Assembly (NCBI GenBank): GCA_964549915.1
Contig: CAZJWX010000002.1
Span: forward strand, 1 to 64,000
DNA from: JAUZRW01 sp964549915
GTDB lineage: Bacteria; Chloroflexota; Anaerolineae; Aggregatilineales; Phototrophicaceae
Reading direction: 5' to 3'
Length of the DNA: 64,000 nucleotides
The notes beneath the pieces are model-generated. The model was not told the origin of the DNA, did no database searches, and worked only from the letters and a program-made list of their open reading frames with translations. Shown in pieces: positions 36,403-44,216 of the stretch. How positions within the stretch are numbered: the stretch's first letter is position 1; each line of letters opens with the position of its first letter. The position numbers were made by a program, and so were the translations under genes.

Positions 36403-36431
36403 TTGACGAACCCTCCTGAACCGACTATACT
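36403..36431 (+). promoter_or_regulatory. Promoter of the T-box/valS unit
   Basis: TTGACG (36403-36408) and TATACT (36426-36431) are separated by 17 bases, the best promoter match in the window. Transcription would start near 36438, just upstream of T-box stem I. Confidence 0.8.
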
Positions 36432-36460
36432 GCTGCGCAAGAGTAGCATCATATAGCAAA

Positions 36461-36724
36461 GACTTTGATTGGGAGTAGTACGCGCACTCCCTCACGATAG
36501 AGATTGCAGGTCATTGGGCTGGAAGCCTGCTCGTGAACAGTGCGCCGAAGTCGCCCAGGAGTCGCCCGGAAGAACGCGCCACTGCGCCAGTAGAACCGGG
36601 ACGGGAGCGCCCGTCATAGCGATCACGAGCGCAGTCGATTCGCATCGGCTGAAGCAAGGTGGTACCGCGAGCTTAACCCCTCGTCCTTGCATGGATGACA
36701 TGCAATTGGGCGAGGGGTTTTTTG
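36461..36724 (+). promoter_or_regulatory. T-box riboswitch (valine, GUC specifier) with terminator
   Basis: Stem I is closed by GACT/AGTC (36461, 36560) and TTGGG/CCCAG. Above it the specifier loop has AGTA on the 5' side (36475) and CGAA-GTC-GCC on the 3' side, so the specifier is GTC (36550-36552), a valine codon. GCGCACT/AGTGCGC, TCACGA/TCGTGA and GCAGG/CCTGC form the upper helix. The T-box sequence AAGGTGGTACCGCG is at 36656-36669; its TGGT fits a tRNA ending ACCA. The terminator is ACCCCTCG...CGAGGGGT (36675-36717) followed by TTTTTT. Low charged tRNA-Val should let transcription through to valS. Confidence 0.93.
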
Positions 36725-36751
36725 ATGTTTGGCAGAGGAGAACAACATCGA

Positions 36752-37519
36752 TTGGATAACGATACTAACGCATTTTACGACGCAATTGCGGAGTATTACC
36801 CGCTCTTCTACAAAGATTGGGAGACGCAGCTTCAACGGGAAGGGCTGAGCCTGCGCTCGATTTTCCGGGGTCGCGATGTGCAATCGGTGCTGGTGACCGC
36901 CGCCGGAGTCGGCACCCAGGCCGTCCCACTGGCGGAACTGGGGTATGAAGTCGTCGCTACTGATCCCAGCGCAGGTATGCTGCGCCAAGCCATGAAAACC
37001 GCTGAATCGCGCGGAGTCCTCGATCAGATCCGCTTCGAGCGCAGCAGCTTCGCTGACCTGCCGGAAGTAGTCGGCGGACAGTACGATGCCATCGTCTGCA
37101 AGGGGAATGCCCTGCCCCATCTGCTGACGGACGAAGACATCGAGACGGCGCTGCTGGTCTTCCTGGAGATGCTGCGCCCGGGTGGCACGCTGGTGATTGG
37201 CATGCGCGATTTCGATTATTTCATCGAGCATCGCCCTCGTTTTCTGCCGGGGTTCGATCATGTAGACGAGGAGGATCGGGAGTTCATCACCTTCGAAATC
37301 TGGGAATGGGAAGATGGGCCGCCCATCATCGCCACACAGAACCTGTATATGGTGAAAGGGCACCCCAGGAATTTGAGCGCCATCAAACGCTCTGTGAAGT
37401 TCCGCCCCCTGTCGGTGGATGAGGTCAAAGTCGTGCTGCTGGAACTGGGCTATGAGGATTTTCAGGAGTACCCGGATCGTTGGGAGCAGGTCGTATACGT
37501 TCGCAAGCCAGAATCGTGA
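36752..37519 (+). CDS. SAM-dependent methyltransferase co-transcribed with valS
   Basis: 255 residues, class I methyltransferase fold. SAM-binding motif I is VLVTAAGVGTQAVPLAELGYEVVATDPSAGMLRQA; the motif IV block is GQYDAIVCKGNALPHLL and post-I/VI blocks follow (LRPGGTLVIGMRDF). I chose a TTG start at 36752, which has AGAGGAG 11 bases upstream; an in-frame ATG at 36725 lies right at the T-box terminator tail with no ribosome binding site. It precedes valS by 18 bases under the same T-box, an unusual pairing. The substrate is unknown. Confidence 0.82.
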   Translation: MDNDTNAFYDAIAEYYPLFYKDWETQLQREGLSLRSIFRGRDVQSVLVTAAGVGTQAVPLAELGYEVVATDPSAGMLRQAMKTAESRGVLDQIRFERSSFADLPEVVGGQYDAIVCKGNALPHLLTDEDIETALLVFLEMLRPGGTLVIGMRDFDYFIEHRPRFLPGFDHVDEEDREFITFEIWEWEDGPPIIATQNLYMVKGHPRNLSAIKRSVKFRPLSVDEVKVVLLELGYEDFQEYPDRWEQVVYVRKPES

Positions 37520-37537
37520 CCAAGTGAGGAGGAGACA

Positions 37538-40186
37538 ATGACGCAAGCGCTACAGCAAGAGATGCCCACCAACTTCGACTTCGCAGAGGCCGAGGAACGC
37601 CTTTACGAATGGTGGGAGAGCAATGGATACTTCAAGCCGGAAATCGCCGGAGAAGACGCGGAGAGCTTCGTGGTACCGATGCCTCCTCCCAACGTCACCG
37701 GGGCGCTGCACCTGGGTCACGCGCTGTTCACGGCGCTGGAAGACCTGATGACTCGTTACGAGCGTATGCGCGGCAAGGCAGCGCTCTGGCTGCCCGGCAC
37801 CGACCACGCGGGGATTGCCACGCAGCTTCAGGTCGAAAAGCTCTTGCAGAGCGAGGGGACAACGCGCTTCGATGTGGGGCGCGAGGAGTTTCTGAGTCGT
37901 ACCTGGAAGTGGAAAGAAGAAAAAGGCGGACGCATTCAGGAGCAGTTGCGCCGCCTGGGCGCAAGCTGCGACTGGAGCCGCGAACGCTTCACCCTGGATG
38001 AGGGGCTTTCCGAGGCGGTGCAGTATGTTTTCGTCAAGCTCTGGGAGCAGGGTCTGGTCTATCGTGGGCCGCGTCTCGTGAACTGGTCGCCGGGGCTGCA
38101 AACTGCCGTCAGCGACCTGGAAGTGGAGACCAACGAAGAGACCGTGACGCTCTACTTCTTCCAATATCCGGTGCAGGGTGGCGGGCACCTGCCGGTTGCA
38201 ACGACACGTCCGGAGACGATCCTGGGCGATACAGCGGTTGCCGTGAACCCGGAAGATGAGCGCTACAAAGAATACATCGGCAAGAAGGCGCTGGTGCCGA
38301 TCTTGAACCGCGAGATTCCGATCATCGCCGATGAGTACGTGGACATGGAATTCGGCACGGGTGCGCTGAAGGTGACACCGGGGCATGATTTCAACGACTT
38401 CACGTTGAGCGAGACGCACGGCCTCGAAATCATCAACATTATGAACAAGGATGCAACGCTCAACGACAATGCCGGGCCATACGCGGGGATGGATCGCTTC
38501 GAGGCACGCAAAAAACTATGGGACGACATGGAAGCGGCGGGATTGGTCATCAAAACGCAGAATTACACGACGCGCATCCCCCGCAGCCAGCGTGGCGGCG
38601 AAGTGATCGAACCGCTCATCAGTACGCAGTGGTTCGTCAAGATGGATGACATCGCAGCCAAAGCGTTGAAGGCCGTGCGTGAGGGCGAAATCCGCATCGT
38701 GCCGGAACGCTTCACCAAGGTCTACTATCACTGGCTGGAGAATATTCAGGATTGGTGCGTCAGCCGCCAGTTGTGGTGGGGACACCGCATCCCGGCCTGG
38801 TACCGCGAAAAAGACGGCGACCCCCAGGGCGAAGTCTATGTGGGTACGACCCCACCTGCAGGCGATGGTTGGGTTCCTGAAGAAGATGTGCTGGATACCT
38901 GGTTCAGCAGCGGCTTGTGGCCTTTCAGCACTCTGGGCTGGCCTGATGAGAATGCAGCAGACTACCGGCGCTTCTACCCGACGGACATCCTGGAAACCGG
39001 GCACGACATCCTGTTCTTCTGGGTGGCACGCATGATCATGATGGGGCTGTGGTTCACGGATCAACCGCCCTTCCATACGGTCTATCTGCATGGTCTGGTG
39101 CGCGACAAGGACGGTCGTAAGTTCAGCAAGTCCCTGGGCAATGTGATTGATCCGCTCGACCTGGTGGAAGAATTCGGCGCCGATCCGCTGCGCTTCACGT
39201 TGATCACGAGTGGTACGCCGGGCAATGATGTCAACCTGGATGTGGAGCGGGTTGCCTATAACTTCCGCTTCATCAATAAGATCTGGAACATCACCAAGCT
39301 GATCAACATGAATCTGGATGGTGACCTGGAACCCGGCGTTCCGGCAGCGGCTGCGTTGGATTTGCCCTCCAGGTGGATCATGAGCCGTGTCAACAAATTG
39401 GTTGCCAGCGTGCAGCAGTTGTTCGACCAGTATCAGTACGGAGAAGCGGGCAATCAGATCCTCTCGTTCATGTGGGATGAGTTTGCGCCCTGGTACCTGG
39501 AGATTGCCAAGCATCCGCTCTACAACGGCACGGAAGAAGACAAGGACAACACACGCCGCGTGATGGTTCACGTTCTGGATACCTGCCTGCGCTTGTTGCA
39601 CCCCTTCATGCCCTATATGACGGAAGAGGCCTGGAAGTACATTCCGCACGAGGGCGAAGCGCTCATCGTCGCCCAATGGCCGGAAGCGGACGCAGCCTAC
39701 ATGGATGATGCAGCAGAAGCGCAGATGAACTTCTTCTTCGAAATGGTGCGTGCGATCCGCGAGATTCGCAGCGAGTACAAAGTGGAACCGGGCAAGCGCA
39801 TCCAGGCGATCATGGCTCCGGGCAACCAGGAAAATCAACTGAGCCAGTACAGCTATGTGTTCGGGCGGCTGTGCAACGTGGAAGACGTGCAACTGATTGC
39901 CAACGACGCCGCTGCACCAGCCAACAGCGCATCAGCAGTCATCGGCGATACGACAATTTATCTGCCCCTGGAAGGCATGCTGGACATCGACAAGGAGTGC
40001 GAACGGTTGCGCAAGGAGCTTGCAGAAAACGCGGAGAACATCAAGCGTGTGCAGGGCAAGCTCGCCAACGAGAGCTTCGTCAACAAGGCACCGGAGCAGG
40101 TGGTTCAGCGCGAACGGGATCGTCTGGCAGAATACGAGGCAGAAACGCAGAAGATTCAGGAATTGCTCGACAGCTTGTGCGGATAA
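37538..40186 (+). CDS. valS: Valyl-tRNA synthetase
   Basis: 882 residues, class Ia enzyme. The ATP motif is HLGH (residues 58-61) inside PPPNVTGALHLGHALFTALEDLM; the second motif KFSKS is at 528-532. The editing CP1 domain lies between (about 190-340), and the C-terminal coiled-coil tRNA-binding arm is about 815-882. It charges tRNA-Val and edits threonyl-tRNA-Val. ATG 37538 follows GAGGAG. Control is by the valine T-box at 36461-36724. Confidence 0.97.
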   Translation: MTQALQQEMPTNFDFAEAEERLYEWWESNGYFKPEIAGEDAESFVVPMPPPNVTGALHLGHALFTALEDLMTRYERMRGKAALWLPGTDHAGIATQLQVEKLLQSEGTTRFDVGREEFLSRTWKWKEEKGGRIQEQLRRLGASCDWSRERFTLDEGLSEAVQYVFVKLWEQGLVYRGPRLVNWSPGLQTAVSDLEVETNEETVTLYFFQYPVQGGGHLPVATTRPETILGDTAVAVNPEDERYKEYIGKKALVPILNREIPIIADEYVDMEFGTGALKVTPGHDFNDFTLSETHGLEIINIMNKDATLNDNAGPYAGMDRFEARKKLWDDMEAAGLVIKTQNYTTRIPRSQRGGEVIEPLISTQWFVKMDDIAAKALKAVREGEIRIVPERFTKVYYHWLENIQDWCVSRQLWWGHRIPAWYREKDGDPQGEVYVGTTPPAGDGWVPEEDVLDTWFSSGLWPFSTLGWPDENAADYRRFYPTDILETGHDILFFWVARMIMMGLWFTDQPPFHTVYLHGLVRDKDGRKFSKSLGNVIDPLDLVEEFGADPLRFTLITSGTPGNDVNLDVERVAYNFRFINKIWNITKLINMNLDGDLEPGVPAAAALDLPSRWIMSRVNKLVASVQQLFDQYQYGEAGNQILSFMWDEFAPWYLEIAKHPLYNGTEEDKDNTRRVMVHVLDTCLRLLHPFMPYMTEEAWKYIPHEGEALIVAQWPEADAAYMDDAAEAQMNFFFEMVRAIREIRSEYKVEPGKRIQAIMAPGNQENQLSQYSYVFGRLCNVEDVQLIANDAAAPANSASAVIGDTTIYLPLEGMLDIDKECERLRKELAENAENIKRVQGKLANESFVNKAPEQVVQRERDRLAEYEAETQKIQELLDSLCG

Positions 40187-40216
40187 CAGCACATGCCCCA
40201 CAGCAGTAGTAACGGA

Positions 40217-40243
40217 CTGTCCCCTCGCGAAGTAGTGAGGGGA
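40217..40243. terminator. Palindrome at the valS / HEAT-protein convergent ends
   Basis: GTCCCCTC and GAGGGGAC form an 8-bp stem around GCGAAGTAGT. It is suitable as a bidirectional terminator between valS and the convergent small gene. No T-run. Confidence 0.45.
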
Positions 40244-40270
40244 CTGCGCACCATACGATACCACAGTGGC

Positions 40271-40498
40271 TCAGGAAGTTGTGTTGGAATTCGCGCGCAG
40301 CTTGAAGTACAGGTCGCGTCCGGCTTTCTGCGCGGCGCGGCGGACTTCCTCATCCGGATCGTTTTCATACACTTCTTTGAGCGCATCCAGCGCGTCGCCA
40401 TCTTCCAGCAAAACCAGTTCGCGGATGGCATCCAGACGAGCGACCGCATTCTTGTCCTTTAAGCGCGACATATGATACTGTACCAGTTGTTTCGACAT
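40271..40498 (-). CDS. Small HEAT-repeat protein
   Basis: 75 residues. The sequence LKDKNAVARLDAIRELVLLEDGDALDALKEVYENDPDEEVRRAAQKAGRDLYFKL is one and a half HEAT/armadillo-type helix pairs, with the Asp/Arg pattern of PBS-lyase-like repeats. It is likely a small protein-protein interaction module; no enzyme motif. It stands alone, convergent with valS. Confidence 0.7.
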   Translation of the reverse strand: MSKQLVQYHMSRLKDKNAVARLDAIRELVLLEDGDALDALKEVYENDPDEEVRRAAQKAGRDLYFKLRANSNTTS

Positions 40499-40666
40499 TT
40501 CTCTTGCACCTCTTGGCTGTGCAAATCATGCTCTTGACTGTAGCTTCATTATACGCATGATAAAGCCACAATTGCTACGAGATCAGCCAACTTTGCGCAC
40601 ATTCTAACGAACCCGCAAGGCAGCATTCTGGCGCAGGGCAAGCGGGCAACCGAAGGAGAAAACCCC

Positions 40667-41635
40667 GTGATCGACAGCGCAGTCATCCTGGCGGCGACCA
40701 ATGCCTTCGCCAATCGTGACATCACCATCGCCAGACCACACGCCATGCTCCCGGCACTGGGCAAGCCGATGGTGGTGCGCGTGATGGAACGCCTCTACCG
40801 TGCGGGAATCCGGCGTTACAACGTCATCCTGGGGATCAACGACGGGCCGGTCGCTTCGTACTTGAACCGCCAGTGGATGCCCGACGCCACAATCGAATTC
40901 ACACTACAATCGCAAGAGACCTTGCTGCTACTGCTGCACCGAATCGCCAAGAAGTTGGATGCCCCCTTCCTGGTCGCCAGCCACAACAGCTTCACCTATG
41001 AGCGCTTCGTGCAGAGCTTGCTGCGCCACCACGATGAACAGCCCGAGGCGCTGCTGCTGGCAGCGGCAAGACTCTCGCTTTCGGCGGCAGACCCGACCGT
41101 ATACGCTCGCATCAATGACGACGCGGTGATGCTCACACAAGAAGCCGACGAAAACGCTGACCAATTCATCCTGGGTGAGCATTTGCTCTGTGGAACGCAC
41201 TGCGTGCAATACCTCACCGGATTGCAGGAAGGCCAGATTCGACAGCAGGGCAAGACCTTCTTCGATATGGTGCAGAGCTATGCACAGCGAGACGATGCCC
41301 AACTGGCGCTGGCGGAAACCTCCTGGCTGCTGGATGTAGAGCGAGACATTGACCTGCTGACCCTGAACAAACGGCTGCTGGAAGATTCCAACGACGGGCA
41401 TATCTTGAGTGAATTGCATGGCTCCGTGCGCGTGATTCCGCCCGTGCGGGTCGATCCGCAAGTCAGTGTGGGGCAGAATGCCGTCATCGGCCCCCATGTA
41501 TACATTGAGCGTGGCGGAAGGATCAGCTCTGGCGTGCGCATCCGCAACGCCCTGGTGCTGGAAGGCAGCAGCGTCCCCTCACAAGCCAATGTTGACGGAC
41601 AGATCATCACGCGGCGCGGCACCATTGATCTCTGA
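40667..41635 (+). CDS. Sugar-nucleotidyltransferase-like protein with a degenerate signature
   Basis: 322 residues. The fold order fits nucleotidyltransferases such as GlmU/ManC: SAVILAATNAFANRDITIARPHAMLPALGKPMVVRVMERLYRAGIRRYNVILG, then a C-terminal left-handed beta-helix-like tail (DPQVSVGQNAVIGPHVYIERGGRISSGVRIRNALVLEGSSVPSQANVDG). The usual G-x-G-T-R-[LM] nucleotide loop after LAA is replaced by TNAFANRDI, though the GKP lysine remains. It may still bind a sugar nucleotide or be a regulatory relative; activity is doubtful. Confidence 0.75.
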   Translation: MIDSAVILAATNAFANRDITIARPHAMLPALGKPMVVRVMERLYRAGIRRYNVILGINDGPVASYLNRQWMPDATIEFTLQSQETLLLLLHRIAKKLDAPFLVASHNSFTYERFVQSLLRHHDEQPEALLLAAARLSLSAADPTVYARINDDAVMLTQEADENADQFILGEHLLCGTHCVQYLTGLQEGQIRQQGKTFFDMVQSYAQRDDAQLALAETSWLLDVERDIDLLTLNKRLLEDSNDGHILSELHGSVRVIPPVRVDPQVSVGQNAVIGPHVYIERGGRISSGVRIRNALVLEGSSVPSQANVDGQIITRRGTIDL

Positions 41636-41748
41636 CTCAACGCTTACGCTACGGCGCGTATTGTCCCTCGCGGGCTTCCCAATGCCCTACTATACTTCCT
41701 CCCGTCATTGAACGGACAGTCGCACGCAGAGAACGGGTTGAAAGCACC

Positions 41749-43101
41749 TTGTCTGAAACACCAATTTCGTGTCCAGTTTGCCGGGCGCAGAATCCCGCCC
41801 AGGCGACCGTATGCAGCACCTGTGGCACGATTCTGACACATGCACAGGGACCCACTACGACACAGAACGCGCAGCCAGTCGGCTTCGATTACCGTTATGG
41901 CGAGACGGACTTGCTCGAAGGCGGGATGATACGACGTGGCAGCGGAGCCTTCCTGGTGTTGGGGGTCACGCTGCTGCTAACGGTTGTGCTTGGGGGTACG
42001 GCCTGGTTCCTGCTTTCGTCAATGGGTGCAGCCGCTCCCCAGGAAGAACAGCCACAGCCCCCTGGATTTGCAACGAATACCGTCATGCCGAACCTGAACA
42101 TGGCGACAGTCACGCCGGGGCCACCCACTGCGACCTACACGGCGACACCGACAATCACATTCACACCGTCGATCACACCGACGCGCGAACCCTGCTCGCA
42201 GACCATCCAACAGGGCGGCAACCTGATCACAGCCATCCTCAACTGCGGCTACACATCCCAGGATGTAGACATCATCCCGACGGTGCTGGCGCTCAACAAC
42301 TTGCCGGACGCCAACAGCATCCGTGCAGGCCAGCAGATCTTCATCCCCTGGCCGACGCCGACGACTGATCCCAACGCGCTGCCGACGGAGACGCCCACAC
42401 CTGAAGGCGACGCCGAGGGAGCAGCCGCCGCCAGCGCACCGGATGCCGTCGAAGTCGATGAGTCGATCCAGGCCTTCGCCGCAACTGTCACCCCGACACT
42501 GCCCCCAGGCGTGATGTGGCATGTGGTTCAGCCAGAGGAAAATATCATCACCATTGCCCTGGATTACAATGCCGATGTGAAGACCCTGAGCGAATTGAAC
42601 CGCGAGATCGATTTCGCCCGCTGCGACTTCGGGGAACGCTTTGGCGGGCCGGAGTGCATTGTGCAGTTGTTCCAGGGGCAGCAGCTTCGTGTTCCGGCAC
42701 CGACGCCGACCCCAACCCTTTCGCCAACTGTTGACCCGAATGCGACGGCAACGCCGACGGCGACACCGACCTTCAATCGCCCCAGCGCTTTCAGCCCGCC
42801 GGATCAGGCGTTCTTCTATGTTGATGAGCTGGTCACCTTGCGCTGGACTCCATCGGGCACCCTTAGCCCAGGTGAAGCCTACCGCGTCGATGTGATTGAT
42901 GAGACAACAGGCGTGAGCTACACTGCGCTGACGGAAGAGATTTTCTTCGTGCTTCCAACGGAGTGGCAGGGCACACGCGATGTGCGCCATGAATATAGCT
43001 GGAGCGTGGGCATCGTAGACGAAGACAACCCCGAGTCGGTGCGTTACCAGACACAACCACAGCGCTTCGCCTGGCAGGGCAATGTGGAGGAAGAACAATG
43101 A
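41749..43101 (+). CDS. Membrane protein with zinc ribbon, LysM domains and a C-terminal beta domain
   Basis: 450 residues, TTG start. N-terminal zinc ribbon: Cys8, 11, 22, 25 (CPVCRAQNPAQATVCSTCG). One membrane segment about 68-92. Outside it, Pro/Thr linkers separate two LysM-type segments (about 145-205, SQTIQQGGNLITAILNCGYTSQDVDII; and about 258-325, WHVVQPEENIITIALDYNADVKTLSELNREI), and a C-terminal Ig-like domain follows. It probably sits in the membrane with cell-wall-binding outside and a zinc ribbon inside. Its stop overlaps the start of the next LysM gene by four bases. Confidence 0.75.
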   Translation: MSETPISCPVCRAQNPAQATVCSTCGTILTHAQGPTTTQNAQPVGFDYRYGETDLLEGGMIRRGSGAFLVLGVTLLLTVVLGGTAWFLLSSMGAAAPQEEQPQPPGFATNTVMPNLNMATVTPGPPTATYTATPTITFTPSITPTREPCSQTIQQGGNLITAILNCGYTSQDVDIIPTVLALNNLPDANSIRAGQQIFIPWPTPTTDPNALPTETPTPEGDAEGAAAASAPDAVEVDESIQAFAATVTPTLPPGVMWHVVQPEENIITIALDYNADVKTLSELNREIDFARCDFGERFGGPECIVQLFQGQQLRVPAPTPTPTLSPTVDPNATATPTATPTFNRPSAFSPPDQAFFYVDELVTLRWTPSGTLSPGEAYRVDVIDETTGVSYTALTEEIFFVLPTEWQGTRDVRHEYSWSVGIVDEDNPESVRYQTQPQRFAWQGNVEEEQ

Positions 43102-44216
43102 TGCGAAGAATGAGCCTGCTGATAACGGGAGCGCTGTTGACCGGGGCGTTACTCGCGGCCTGCAACATCGATACGCCGGAGATCACGCCGACGCCGGAGA
43201 TTCTCATCAGCGAGACGCCGATGCCCTCACTCACGCCGACCATCTCGGCGACTCCGTCGCAGACTCCCACGCAGGAACAGGTCGAAGTCCCGGTCGTGGT
43301 TTCGACACCGATTCCAACAGAACCGGAACTGGTTCCGGAAGCCAATACGCCAACGCCGACGCCGACCTTCTGCGAAGTGACTGTGCAGGAAGGCGATACG
43401 CTGACGATCATACTCTTCCGCGAGCCGTGCGGCAATCAGGTCAACCAGGGCTTGATCAATGCCGTCGTCGCGCTCAACGAGAATCTAGCCAACCCGGATG
43501 TACTGCCCTCGATTGGCAGCGTCCTGCGCGTACCACGCCCGACGCCAACGCCGGTTCCAGCCGGGGCAGAACTGACGCAAACTGCCGCCGCTGATACCGG
43601 GGTCGAGATCATCGGTGGGCAGATTTTTGTGGAAGGGCAGGAATTCGGCTGTCATACCGTGCAGGAAGGCGAGACCATTGCCGGAATCGCCGAGCAATAC
43701 CGCACCACGCTGGAAGTCATCAGCCAGCAGAATCCCAATCTGAACTGGCTCGGCTGTGATTTCACGAATCCCAGTGGCGGCCCCAATTGCGCACCGGGAA
43801 TCCGCGTCGATCAGTGCATCAACGTGCCGCTGCCGACCAGCACCCCGGTGCCAACCAACACGCCATCGGGTAACGAGACCGCAACGCCGACGCCAACATA
43901 TGCCCCGGTGCGAGCATTCTTCCCGCCCAATGGCGCATCCGCCAGCGGACGCATCACCGTGCAATGGGTCAGCGCCGGGATTCTGCGCGAGAGCGAAGTC
44001 TATCTGGTGGAAGTGGTGGATCGAACGGCAGAGGTCAGCGATGCCTTCGTGACCCGCGCCACCTCGTACACCCTGCCAGATCGCTTCATCCCGACCAGCG
44101 GACAGCCGCATCAGTTCGACTGGCGTGTGAGTGTCGCTGCCGAAAACACCGACGGCACCTACCGCATCATCGGCGCGATTGGGGAGTGGCGCAGGTTCCA
44201 ATGGCAGAGCCGCTAG
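43098..44216 (+). CDS. LysM lipoprotein
   Basis: 372 residues. Signal peptide with lipobox LLAAC, modified Cys22. Pro/Thr-rich spacer to about 90. Two LysM-type segments (EVTVQEGDTLTIILFREPCGNQVN; CHTVQEGETIAGIAEQYRTTLEVISQQNPNLNWLGC) that each carry Cys and probably disulfides, and a C-terminal Ig-like domain (ARAFFPPNGASASGRITVQWVSAGILRESEVYLVEVVDR) similar to the one in the upstream protein. It is translationally coupled to the zinc-ribbon LysM protein, so the pair likely forms one envelope complex. The last four bases overlap convergent mutL. Confidence 0.8.
   Translation: MMRRMSLLITGALLTGALLAACNIDTPEITPTPEILISETPMPSLTPTISATPSQTPTQEQVEVPVVVSTPIPTEPELVPEANTPTPTPTFCEVTVQEGDTLTIILFREPCGNQVNQGLINAVVALNENLANPDVLPSIGSVLRVPRPTPTPVPAGAELTQTAAADTGVEIIGGQIFVEGQEFGCHTVQEGETIAGIAEQYRTTLEVISQQNPNLNWLGCDFTNPSGGPNCAPGIRVDQCINVPLPTSTPVPTNTPSGNETATPTPTYAPVRAFFPPNGASASGRITVQWVSAGILRESEVYLVEVVDRTAEVSDAFVTRATSYTLPDRFIPTSGQPHQFDWRVSVAAENTDGTYRIIGAIGEWRRFQWQSR

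Noticed and set aside
36695..36751. Start of the methyltransferase at ATG 36695 or 36725
   Set aside because: Those starts lie in the T-box terminator stem and tail without a ribosome binding site; TTG 36752 has AGAGGAG upstream.
38516..39892. 458-codon frame opposite valS
   Set aside because: Antisense to an intact valS, no recognisable family, no ribosome binding site.
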